Shown one piece after another: positions 46,921 to 58,216 of a DNA stretch of 64,000 nucleotides; the first letter of the stretch is position 1; every line of letters starts with the position of its first letter. The translations under genes and the position numbers were made by a program. The stretch is taken from NCBI GenBank assembly GCA_015134315.1, contig CP043973.1, forward strand, positions 194,284-258,283. The letters are read 5' to 3'. The notes under the pieces were generated by a model that was given only the letters and a program-made list of their open reading frames with translations, searched no databases and had not been told where the DNA came from. The stretch comes from Candidatus Stammera capleta. Lineage in GTDB: Bacteria; Pseudomonadota; Gammaproteobacteria; Enterobacterales; Enterobacteriaceae.

Positions 46921-46926
46921 AGAGAG
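46921..46926 (+). promoter_or_regulatory. Shine-Dalgarno of the OmpA-like gene
   Basis: agagag, 6 bases before the ATG at 46933. Most genes in the window lack a purine block this clear, which suggests high expression of this porin. Confidence 0.6.
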
Positions 46927-46932
46927 ATTAAT

Positions 46933-47925
46933 ATGATTAAAAAATTATTTTTAATACTAACATTGTTTTTAACAAATACAAATTTATACTCTAAAGAAAT
47001 TATAAAAAATAATAATTTTAATAAAGAAGTATATTTTGGTACTAAAATAGGTATATCAAATTTTTCAAATTTAAAAAACTTAAGTAATAAATTTAAAATT
47101 ATTAATACTAAATTTAAATCTAATAAATTAGGTTACGGTAGTTTTTTAGGATATAAAATAAATAAAAATTTTAATATAGAATTAGGATATGATAATTTAG
47201 GAAAAGTATTTAAAAAAGGTAAATTTATTAATGGATATTTTAAATCTAAAGGAATAACACTGTCTAATAAAATTAATTATAATATTTCTAATAATACTAA
47301 TATATACATGAGATTAGGATGAATAATAATAAAATCTGTTTCTAAAAAAAATAATATTATAAATAATACAAATAATGTTATTTCATATAAAAAAATAACT
47401 CCTTTAACTTCTTTAGGAATAGAGTTCAAAATAAATAAAAATTTATATTCTAGAATAGATTATCAATTTATAAATAATTTAGGTCAAAAAAATTTTTTAC
47501 ATGAAGAACCAAAAAATAATTTTTTAAATATAAACATAATATATAAAATTAATTATAATAAAAATATTAATAATAATAATCAGTTATATGATAAATTATT
47601 ATTAAATAAAATTTTTAATAATAAAAATATAAATATTAATTATAAATCATATTTAAATAATATTCTTAATTTAATAAAGAAAAATAATTATAAAATATTA
47701 TCAATTAATATTTATAGTTATTCAATTTTAAATAATAATATTAATAATAAATTAGAATTAATAAATTTTATTAAAAATAAGTTAAATTATTTTAAATTAA
47801 ATATAAATAATAATAATATTAAAATATATAAATTATTAAAACATAATTGTAATAATAAAAAAAATATATTAAATTGTTATAAAAAATTAGATAAAATATT
47901 TTTAGTAAAAATAAAATTATTATAA
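46933..47925 (+). CDS. ompA: OmpA-family outer-membrane protein with degraded peptidoglycan-binding domain
   Basis: Residues 1-20 form a signal peptide (MIKKLFLILTLFLTNTNLYS). The barrel (about 30-185) follows E. coli OmpA strand by strand: YFGTKIGIS, GYGSFLGYKINKNFNIELGY then DNLGKVFKKG, TNIYMRLG with a TGA Trp, and LYSRIDYQFINNLG. The C-terminal part (about 205-330) aligns with the OmpA-like domain but has lost the TDRIGS Asp and the SERRA Arg that bind diaminopimelate, while a Cys pair (306, 315) remains. 330 residues (E. coli 346). Divergent from ptsH; followed by a hairpin terminator. Confidence 0.88.
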
Positions 47926-47938
47926 AAAAAAAAAATTT

Positions 47939-47965
47939 AAAAACCACTTTAATAGGGTGGTTTTT
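47939..47965 (+). terminator. Rho-independent terminator after the OmpA-like gene
   Basis: A 9-bp stem, aaaaaccac with gtggttttt, around a 9-base loop, with a T-run on the 3' side and an A-run on the 5' side, so it could act in both directions between convergent ompA and the 5' nuclease gene. It is the only clear hairpin terminator that I found in the window. Confidence 0.85.
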
Positions 47966-47969
47966 AACT

Positions 47970-48788
47970 TTAAATAAATAATTTATAAAATAAATTTTTA
48001 TTAAATAGAAAATTATTTATTTTAAAAGATATATTAATATTATTACTAAAACTAACTAATCTATATCAAATTCTAATATTATGAAAATTATTTTTTAAGT
48101 TATTTATTATATTAATATTTATACCTGTTTTAAATAATTTATCTAAATTGTTATATATATTATATATATCCCCAAATTTATTTAAAATTTTTAATGCAGT
48201 TTTTTTTCCTATACCTTTTATACCTGGTATATTATCGCTTTTATCTCCACATAAAACTAAATAATCCTTTAGTAAATAAGGGTATAATCCATAATTTTCA
48301 TATACATTTTTATTATTAATTATATTGTTACTATAAATAAATATATTATGAGATATTAATTGTATAAAATCTTTATCATATGACAATATATATATATATA
48401 TATATTTAAATAATTTATTTAATTTACAAGTAATATAATTAATTATATCATCACTTTCTATGTCTGATTTAGATATTATTTTAATATTAAATTTAGATAA
48501 TCTTTTTTTAAGAAATAATATATATTTTAAAAAACTTTTAGAACATTCTTTCCTATTTGATTTATATTTACTAAATATTTTTTTTCTATAATTAGATCTA
48601 TTATTATTATCAAATATAAAAAAAACATATTCCGGATATATTTTTATATATTTTAAATAAATCATTTTTATAAATATATTAAATGATTTTATAAAATTTT
48701 TATTTTTCTTTCTATAATTTATTATATAATATGATTTATAAGCATATAAAGTACAATCTATTAAAAAAACTTTTTTATAAAAAAACAT
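47970..48788 (-). CDS. polA: PolA-type 5'-3' exonuclease (5' nuclease domain only)
   Basis: A 272-residue FEN-type nuclease equal to the first domain of DNA polymerase I; it removes RNA primers. Motifs: FLIDCTLYAYKSYYI, YKSNRKECSKSF, SDIESDDIINYI, LSYDKDFIQLI and YLVLCGDKSDNIPGIKGIGK then KTALKILNKFG (helix-hairpin-helix). The proofreading and polymerase domains are absent; the frame ends a few bases before the terminator. After TGA Trp (48066-48068) the protein continues to TAA at 47970-47972. It could instead be called Xni, but YKSNR-type motifs favour PolA. Confidence 0.88.
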
Positions 48789-49004
48789 TATATTAATTTA
48801 ATAAAATATTTTAAGTTTATAATAATTAATTATTAAAATTAAAATTTTAATATTTTTAGTTTGAGTTAAATTATTTATATTATTTAATCATATTTATTAT
48901 TATTTATTTTAAAAACTTTTAAAAATATATTAAAAATAACTTTTATAATATAGTTATAAATTATTAATAAAATATATTAAATAAATTTAATTAATTTTAA
49001 TTTT

Positions 49005-49030
49005 AAATATTTAAATTAAATTAAATATTT
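49005..49030. repeat. Inverted repeat in the putative origin
   Basis: aaatatttaa (49005-49014) and ttaaatattt (49021-49030) are exact reverse complements around a 6-base loop. In DNA this AT-rich, chance repeats of this size occur, so significance is uncertain. Confidence 0.45.
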
Positions 49031-49155
49031 AATTAATATTTCCAACCCCCCTAAATAAAAATCAAAAACCAATCAATATTAATAAAATTTTTTTATAATT
49101 CTATTTATTTTCTAATTTATTGATTATATTTTGTTTTTATTATTTTTGCAATGTA

Positions 49156-49177
49156 ATTTTTTATTTAAATAAAAAAT
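49156..49177. repeat. 22-base perfect palindrome in the putative origin
   Basis: Two 11-base halves (49156-49166 and 49167-49177), each the reverse complement of the other, composed only of A and T. It could melt easily or extrude; no known protein site is recognised. Confidence 0.45.
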
Positions 49178-49258
49178 TTTAAATAAAATATTTAAAAAAT
49201 ATATTGATTAAATTTTAAATTATGCTTAGAATAATATAAATTTTTTTAAAATTCTAAT

Positions 49259-51148
49259 ATGTTATTTTCTAAATTTAAAGTTATTATAATTGGTGGAGGT
49301 CATGCTGGAATAGAAGCATCTTATATACTATCAAAGATGAAATGTAAAACTTTAATGATTACTTTTAATAAAAATAAAATAGGTGAATTATCTTGCAATC
49401 CTTCTATAGGAGGTTTAGGAAAAAGTAATTTAGTTAAAGAAATAGATGCTTTAGGTGGTTTAATGGGTAAAATAGTTGATTTATCAGGTATAAATTATAA
49501 AATTTTAAATACTAGCAAAGGATATGCTGTAAGAGCAACTAGAGTTCAAGTAGATAAGGAAATATATAAAAATAGTATTATAAGTTATTTATGTAAGTAT
49601 AAGAAATATTTAACTATTTTAGAAGATGAGGTTAATTATTTAATAATTAAAAAAAATATTGTATATGGAGTTAATACTAAAAATTATGGAAATATATACT
49701 GTAAAATAGTTCTTTTATGTGTTGGAACTTTTTTAGATTCTAAGATATTTATAGGCAAAAGAGTTTTTAGAGGAGGCAGAATTAATGATTTTAGTTCTAT
49801 AAATTTAGCTAATTTTTTAAAATCTATTAAATTAAAATTTGGTTATTTAAAAACAGGTACTCCTCCTAGATTAGATAAAAATACTATAAATTTTAAAAAT
49901 TTTGTTAAACAAATTAGTAATTATAATATTATTTCAAAATTTTCTTTTTTTAATACATTAAGAAAAAAGAAGTATTTAATTCAAAAGAAATGTTATTTAA
50001 CTTATACAAATGATTTAACCAATAATATAGTTAAAAAAAATTTACATTTAAGTCCGTTATTTAATGGTTTAATTATTTCTAAAGGTCCTAGATATTGTCC
50101 TTCTTTAGAAGATAAAGTAAATAACTTTTTTAGAGATAGACATAATATATTTTTAGAACCTGAAAATATAAATAGTAATATTATATATCCTAATGGTATT
50201 TCTATGAGTTTACCTATTAAAATTCAATATGAAGTTATAAATTCTATTGAAGGTATGCATAATACTAAAATTTTAATTCCAGGTTATTCTGTAGAATATA
50301 TGTATTTAGATCCTATATTTTTAAATAAAAATTTAGAAAGTAAATTAATTAATAATTTATTTATTGCTGGACAAATTAATGGTACTACAGGTTATGAAGA
50401 AGCTGCTTCTCAAGGTTTGATGGCTGGTATAAATATTTATTTAAAAATTAATGATAAAAGTCCATTAATTTTAAATAGATTAAATTCATATATAGGTGTT
50501 TTAATAGATGATATATGCACTAAAGGAATTAAAGAACCATATAGAATATTTAATTCAAGATCTGAATTTAGCTTGTTCTTAAGAGAAGATAATGCTGATT
50601 ATAGACTTATTTCTTTTTCAAAAAAATTAAAATTAATTAGTAAAAAAAAATGTTTTTTTTTAGAAAATAAAATTAAAGAAATTAAATTAATTTATAATTA
50701 TTTAAAAAAAAAAAATTTTTATCTTGACAATATACCAAATTTTATTAAAAAATATTTTAAAAATAAACATGTTATTACATCAAAATCTTTAATTTGTAAT
50801 CCATCAATAAGATTTAGTAAAATTAAAAATTTTTTATTTAAAAATAATAAATATTTTTTAAAAAGTAAATTTTTAAAAGAAATAAAAATATTATTTATAT
50901 ACAAAGGATATTTAAAAAGACAAAAATTAGAAATTAATAAATATAAATTTTATGAAAATATTATATTACCACATAATATAAATTATAAAAATATTATTGG
51001 TTTATCTAATGAGGTTATTGATATATTAAATTATTATAAACCAAATTTTTTAGGTCAATTATTAAGAATGTCTGGTATTACTCCTATATCATTATTTATA
51101 GTGTTTAATTATTTAAAAAAAAATAAATTATTATATTTTAATAATTAA
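49259..51148 (+). CDS. mnmG: tRNA U34 carboxymethylaminomethyl modification enzyme MnmG
   Basis: MnmG (GidA) with MnmE modifies the wobble U34 of several tRNAs, using FAD. The FAD-binding start is FKVIIIGGGHAGIEASYI; LSCNPSIGGLGKSNLVKEID, RATRVQVDKEIY, GTPPRLDK, CPSLEDK and GTTGYEEAASQGLMAGIN follow. The 629 residues equal E. coli (629). It needs no TGA codon. Start at the first ATG after the origin region; rsmG and atpI, which follow in E. coli, are lost. MnmE is not in this window. Confidence 0.97.
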   Translation: MLFSKFKVIIIGGGHAGIEASYILSKMKCKTLMITFNKNKIGELSCNPSIGGLGKSNLVKEIDALGGLMGKIVDLSGINYKILNTSKGYAVRATRVQVDKEIYKNSIISYLCKYKKYLTILEDEVNYLIIKKNIVYGVNTKNYGNIYCKIVLLCVGTFLDSKIFIGKRVFRGGRINDFSSINLANFLKSIKLKFGYLKTGTPPRLDKNTINFKNFVKQISNYNIISKFSFFNTLRKKKYLIQKKCYLTYTNDLTNNIVKKNLHLSPLFNGLIISKGPRYCPSLEDKVNNFFRDRHNIFLEPENINSNIIYPNGISMSLPIKIQYEVINSIEGMHNTKILIPGYSVEYMYLDPIFLNKNLESKLINNLFIAGQINGTTGYEEAASQGLMAGINIYLKINDKSPLILNRLNSYIGVLIDDICTKGIKEPYRIFNSRSEFSLFLREDNADYRLISFSKKLKLISKKKCFFLENKIKEIKLIYNYLKKKNFYLDNIPNFIKKYFKNKHVITSKSLICNPSIRFSKIKNFLFKNNKYFLKSKFLKEIKILFIYKGYLKRQKLEINKYKFYENIILPHNINYKNIIGLSNEVIDILNYYKPNFLGQLLRMSGITPISLFIVFNYLKKNKLLYFNN

Positions 51149-51255
51149 ATTTAATTTATATAAAATGTTATAATTATTTAATAATTTTATTATATTTGTA
51201 ATATTTATTAATATATTTTATATAATAATTTTTTATTAAAAATTTAATTAAATTC

Positions 51256-51281
51256 TTTTTTTTAAAAAAAAAAAAAAAAAA
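51256..51281. repeat. T8-A18 homopolymer tract between mnmG and atpB
   Basis: Eight T then eighteen A, flanked by attc and gaat so that the core forms a short hairpin. It may end mnmG transcription or mark a slipping tract; length should vary between sequencing reads. Confidence 0.5.
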
Positions 51282-51329
51282 GAATAAATAATTTAAATTA
51301 TTATTAATAATATATTGGATTTTATAATA

Positions 51330-52145
51330 ATGTTTAAAAATTTTATTTTAAATTTTAACTTACCTTTTAATTATATTGAACATCATTTAAAACATTTATG
51401 TTTTGATATTTTAAATTTTAAATTAATAAATAATTTAAATGATAATATAAATTCTTTTTGATTAATTAATATAGATTCTATTTTATCATCTTTTATATTA
51501 GCTTTTTTATTTTTAAATATTTTTAATTATTTTATTTATAATATTAGGTATAATAAAATACCTAATAAAATTCAAATTTTTTTTGAATTAATTATTATTT
51601 TTGTTTTAAATAATGTTAAAAAAATTTTTGGTAAAAAAGATAAATATGTTTTTTGTTTAGCTTTTACTATTTTTACTTGATTATTAATAATTAATTTAAC
51701 TAGTTTAATACCTATAGATATTATACCGTTTATATTAAAATTATTTTTAAATATTAATTATTTTAATGTAGTTTCTACATCAGATATAAATATAACTTCT
51801 TCTTTTTCTTTTTGTGTATTATTTTATATATTTTTATATAAAATATTTAATATTGGTATATTAAATTTAATAAGAAAAATTTTTTTTCATCCATTTAATA
51901 ATAAATATTTAATTATTTTAAATATTTTATTAGAATTTATAAATATTTTTTCTAAATTTTTATCTTTATCATTAAGATTATTTGGTAATATGTATTCAGG
52001 TGAAATTATATTTATTTTATTGTTTTTTTTAATACCATGATGGTTACAATTGTTTTTTATATTTCCTTGATTTTTATTACATATATTTATATCTTTTTTA
52101 CAATCTTTTATATTTATGATATTAGTTATAGTTTATATATCATAA
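51330..52145 (+). CDS. atpB: ATP synthase F0 subunit a
   Basis: Subunit a forms the proton half-channels against the c ring. The key Arg is in SLSLRLFGNMYSGEIIFIL (E. coli Arg210). Other features: hydrophobic helices at residues about 50-70, 105-125, 150-170 and 210-265, and the IPWWLQLFF stretch, where the two Trp are encoded by TGA then TGG (52038-52043). The length is 271 (E. coli 271). First gene of the atp operon; atpI is missing. Confidence 0.96.
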
Positions 52146-52174
52146 ATTAATTTTAATAATTTTTTTTATAATAA

Positions 52175-52417
<243 letters not shown>

Positions 52418-52432
52418 ATTTTATATTATATT

Positions 52433-52915
52433 ATGATAATTAATGTTACTTTTTTTATACAAATTATACTATTTATATTTTATATTTTTTTTTGTATAAA
52501 ATATATATGACCTTACGTAGAAAATATTTTAGAAAAAAGAAAAAAAATTTTATTATTAAAATTTGAAAAAATTAAAAATGCTGAATTTAAAATTAATTCT
52601 TTGAATAAAGAAATTATTGACAAAAAAGAATTAAATAAAAAAATTATTTCTAATATGGATAATGATTTAAAACATATTAAAAAACATTTAATTAAAAAAT
52701 ACAAAAAACAAGCTAAATATGAATATTATAAAATTATTAACAATGCTAAATTAAAAATTAAGATGAAAAAAAAATTTATGTATAGTAATTTTAATAAAGA
52801 TATATATAATATTATAAATTTTTTATTAAAAAAAATTACATATAAAACTTTTAATAAAAAATTAGATAATAAATTTATAAATAAATTATTAAAAAATTTC
52901 AATAAATTAAGTTAA
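52433..52915 (+). CDS. atpF: ATP synthase F0 subunit b
   Basis: The peripheral stalk subunit: one N-terminal transmembrane helix (about residues 5-26, FFIQIILFIFYIFFCIKYIW) followed by a long charged coiled coil rich in Lys. The PYVENILEKRKK stretch matches the E. coli PPLMAAIEKRQKE region. One TGA Trp at the membrane boundary. 160 residues (E. coli 156). Located between atpE and atpH as expected. Confidence 0.93.
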
Positions 52916-52917
52916 TT

Positions 52918-53481
52918 ATGTTAAACAATTTTAGGAATTTATTTTATTCTTATTCATTATCTTTAATTAAAATTGTAGATTTAGATAATAAATTATTAAT
53001 AAAACAATGGATAAATTATTTAAAATTTTTAAATTTTTTATTTAATAAATTTTATATTAGGAAATATTTTTTTTTAGACAAAATGTTATTTTATAAAGAG
53101 ATATTATATATTTTAAAAAAAAATATATTATTTTTAAATAAAGATATGGAAAATTTTTTTTATATTATTATTAAAGATAATTTAATTTATGATATTAATT
53201 TAATATATAAAAATTTTATAATTATATATGAATTTAAGAAAAATATAAAAAATATATTTATATATTATAAACATATATTTAATAATAAAAATTTATTTTT
53301 AATTAGACAAATAATTAAAAATAAAGTAAATGGTAAATTAAATTTTTTTTTAATAAAAGATAAATTTTTAATAGCAGGTTTTAAAATAAAAGTTAATAAT
53401 TTTGTTATTGATTGTAGTATTTTAAATATTTTAAATAAAATAAAATTATTAAATTACAAAGAGTATAAAAATGTCTTTTAA
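52918..53481 (+). CDS. atpH: ATP synthase F1 subunit delta
   Basis: Delta joins the F1 head to the b stalk. Sequence is diverged, but the C-terminal signature KVNGKLNFFLIKDKFLIAGF then KIKVNNFVIDCSI aligns with E. coli ([25 protein letters not shown] region). 187 residues (E. coli 177). One Trp, TGG-encoded, in IKQWINYLK. It overlaps atpA by 11 bases. Confidence 0.9.
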   Translation: MLNNFRNLFYSYSLSLIKIVDLDNKLLIKQWINYLKFLNFLFNKFYIRKYFFLDKMLFYKEILYILKKNILFLNKDMENFFYIIIKDNLIYDINLIYKNFIIIYEFKKNIKNIFIYYKHIFNNKNLFLIRQIIKNKVNGKLNFFLIKDKFLIAGFKIKVNNFVIDCSILNILNKIKLLNYKEYKNVF

Positions 53482-55015
53482 ATTTGAAGAAATAAGTGAA
53501 ATAATTAAGTATAGATTAAATAAATTAAAAAATATAGATTATTATTATGAAGGCAAAATTATATCTATAATTGATGGTATAATTAGAATTACAGGATTAT
53601 CTAATGTATTTTTAAATGAAATATTAGAATTACCTGATAATTTAGGTTATGCTTTAATTTTTGACTTAGATAAAGATTTTATTAGTGCAATTTCTTTAAG
53701 TTCATATAATAAATTAAAACCTGGTATGATAATAAAAAGCACCGGTAATGTATTAGAAATACCAGTAGGTGATTGTTTATTAGGAAGAGTAATAGATAGT
53801 TTAGGAAGACCTATAGATGGAAAAGGAAATTTAATTTGTAATAATTTTTATCCTATTGAAAGAGAATCTCCTCTTATAATAGATAGAAGATATATTAATA
53901 GACCTTTGTGTACTGGATATAAAGCAATAGATAGTATGATACCTATAGGATTAGGTCAAAGAGAATTAATAATAGGAGACAGAAAAACTGGTAAAACTAG
54001 TTTAGTTGTTGATATTATAATAAATCAAAAAAAATTAAACGTTAAATGTATTTATGTTTCTATAGGTCAAAAATTATCTAGTGTCTATAATATTATTGAA
54101 AAATTAGATTATTATAATTGTTTAAATCATACTATATTTGTTGTTTCTACATCTTCTGATGAAGCTGTAATGCAATATATAGCTCCATATTCTGGATGTT
54201 CTATAGCTGAATATTTTAGAGATAATGGAGAAGATGCATTAATAATATATGATGATTTATCTAAACATGCTATTTCTTATAGACAAATATCATTATTATT
54301 AAGAAGAACTCCAGGAAGAGAAGCTTATCCAGGAGATATATTTTATTTACATTCTAGATTATTAGAAAGATCAGCATATGTTAATTATAAATTTATCAGA
54401 AAATTTAATTCTAAATATAATATTAATAGTATTAATGGTTCACTAACATCTTTGCCAATAGTAGAAACTTATGAAGGTGATATATCTTCTTTTATAGCTA
54501 CTAATATAATATCTATTACTGATGGTCAAATATTTTTAGAATCTGATTTATTTAATTCAGGTATAAAACCTGCTATAAATCCAGGTATATCTGTTTCAAG
54601 AGTAGGTTCATCGGCTCAAACTGAAATAATGAAGAATTTATCTAGTTCTCTTAGAACCTCTTTGTCTCAATATTATGAGTTGTTAAATTTTTCACAATTT
54701 TCTTCTAATTTAGATAGCAATACTATAAATACATTGAATTATGGAGGTAAATTAATTGAAATTTTAAAACAAAAACAATATTGTCCTTATTCTTTATTTA
54801 AACAAATATTAATTTTATTTTCTTTAAAATATGGATATTTAGATGATATTAGTATAGATAAAATTTCATTATTTGAAGAAAAATTATATAATTATGCTTG
54901 TTCAAAATATTATAAATTAAAAAATAGAATTAATATATTAGGTATAATAAATAAAAAAATTATAAATATTTTAAAAAATATTATTATTTCTTTTAAATCT
55001 AAATTTATAATTTAA
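53471..55015 (+). CDS. atpA: ATP synthase F1 subunit alpha
   Basis: Alpha is the regulatory nucleotide-binding subunit. P-loop GDRKTGKTSL, IYDDLSKHAISYRQISLLLR, and RTPGREAYPGDIFYLHSRLL are diagnostic, as is the Arg finger region GSSAQTEIMK. 514 residues (E. coli 513). It begins inside the last codons of atpH. Confidence 0.98.
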   Translation: MSFKFEEISEIIKYRLNKLKNIDYYYEGKIISIIDGIIRITGLSNVFLNEILELPDNLGYALIFDLDKDFISAISLSSYNKLKPGMIIKSTGNVLEIPVGDCLLGRVIDSLGRPIDGKGNLICNNFYPIERESPLIIDRRYINRPLCTGYKAIDSMIPIGLGQRELIIGDRKTGKTSLVVDIIINQKKLNVKCIYVSIGQKLSSVYNIIEKLDYYNCLNHTIFVVSTSSDEAVMQYIAPYSGCSIAEYFRDNGEDALIIYDDLSKHAISYRQISLLLRRTPGREAYPGDIFYLHSRLLERSAYVNYKFIRKFNSKYNINSINGSLTSLPIVETYEGDISSFIATNIISITDGQIFLESDLFNSGIKPAINPGISVSRVGSSAQTEIMKNLSSSLRTSLSQYYELLNFSQFSSNLDSNTINTLNYGGKLIEILKQKQYCPYSLFKQILILFSLKYGYLDDISIDKISLFEEKLYNYACSKYYKLKNRINILGIINKKIINILKNIIISFKSKFII

Positions 55016-55018
55016 TAT

Positions 55019-55024
55019 AAGGAG
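55019..55024 (+). promoter_or_regulatory. Shine-Dalgarno deciding the TTG start of atpG
   Basis: aaggag, 5 bases before the TTG at 55030. It fixes a non-ATG start for the gamma subunit, as the next in-frame ATG would remove the conserved first helix. Confidence 0.75.
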
Positions 55025-55029
55025 TTATT

Positions 55030-57720
<2,691 letters not shown>

Positions 57721-57821
57721 TTTATATTTAATTATGTATTTTTAAAAATTTTATTTTATTTATAGTAAATGATATTATTTTATTGTAAAATATTATTAAA
57801 TTAAATTTATTAATTTTGAAT

Positions 57822-57894
57822 GGGGTTATAGCTCAATTGGTAGAGTATCTGCTTTGCACGCAGAAGGTTAGCGGTTCAATTCCGCTTAACTCCA
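57822..57894 (+). tRNA. tRNA-Ala (UGC)
   Basis: Acceptor GGGGTTA with TAACTCC, anticodon TTTGCACG with TGC, T arm AGCGGTTCAATTCCGCT. It follows the atp operon. No encoded CCA. Confidence 0.95.
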
Positions 57895-57900
57895 TTTTAA

Positions 57901-57973
<73 letters not shown>

Positions 57974-58032
57974 TTTTATATTATTAATAATTTTTATATT
58001 TTTTAAATAAATAATATTATAAAAGATATTTA

Positions 58033-58114
58033 GGTGGGATTCCTGAGTGGTTAAAGGGGACAGACTGTAAATTTGTTGTCATCGACTTCGAAGGTTCGAA
58101 TCCTTCTCCCACCA
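58033..58114 (+). tRNA. tRNA-Tyr (GUA)
   Basis: Class II tRNA, acceptor GGTGGGA with TCCCACC, anticodon CTGTAAAT with GTA, variable arm of about 12 bases, T arm GAAGGTTCGAATCCTTC. The CCACCA-like end is acceptor plus discriminator only; a CCA tail is not encoded. Confidence 0.95.
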
Positions 58115-58133
58115 ATAAAATTCTATAAGTATA

Positions 58134-58205
58134 GCGAGTATAATATAAAGGTTATTATGTTAGCCTTCCAAGCTAAAAATGTGGGTTCGATTCCCACTAT
58201 TCGCT
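58134..58205 (+). tRNA. tRNA-Gly (UCC)
   Basis: Acceptor GCGAGTA with TATTCGC, anticodon CTTCCAAG with TCC, T arm GTGGGTTCGATTCCCAC. The D arm is AT-rich. The second tRNA-Gly in the window, after GCC at 16661. No encoded CCA. Confidence 0.93.
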
Positions 58206-58216
58206 TTGATTATATT

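Larger units (their letters stand above)
48789..49258. other. Probable replication origin region
   Basis: The largest gene-free stretch (470 bases), in front of mnmG (gidA) and the atp operon, where oriC lies in E. coli and relatives. It holds a C6 run (49046-49051), a 10-base inverted repeat (49005-49014 / 49021-49030), a perfect 22-base palindrome (49156-49177) and three ATTGATT copies (49071-49077 inverted, 49119-49125, 49203-49209). Plus-strand genes change from A-ending codons on the left to T/G-richer codons on the right at about this point. No good TTATCCACA box is seen. dnaA is not here. Confidence 0.6.
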
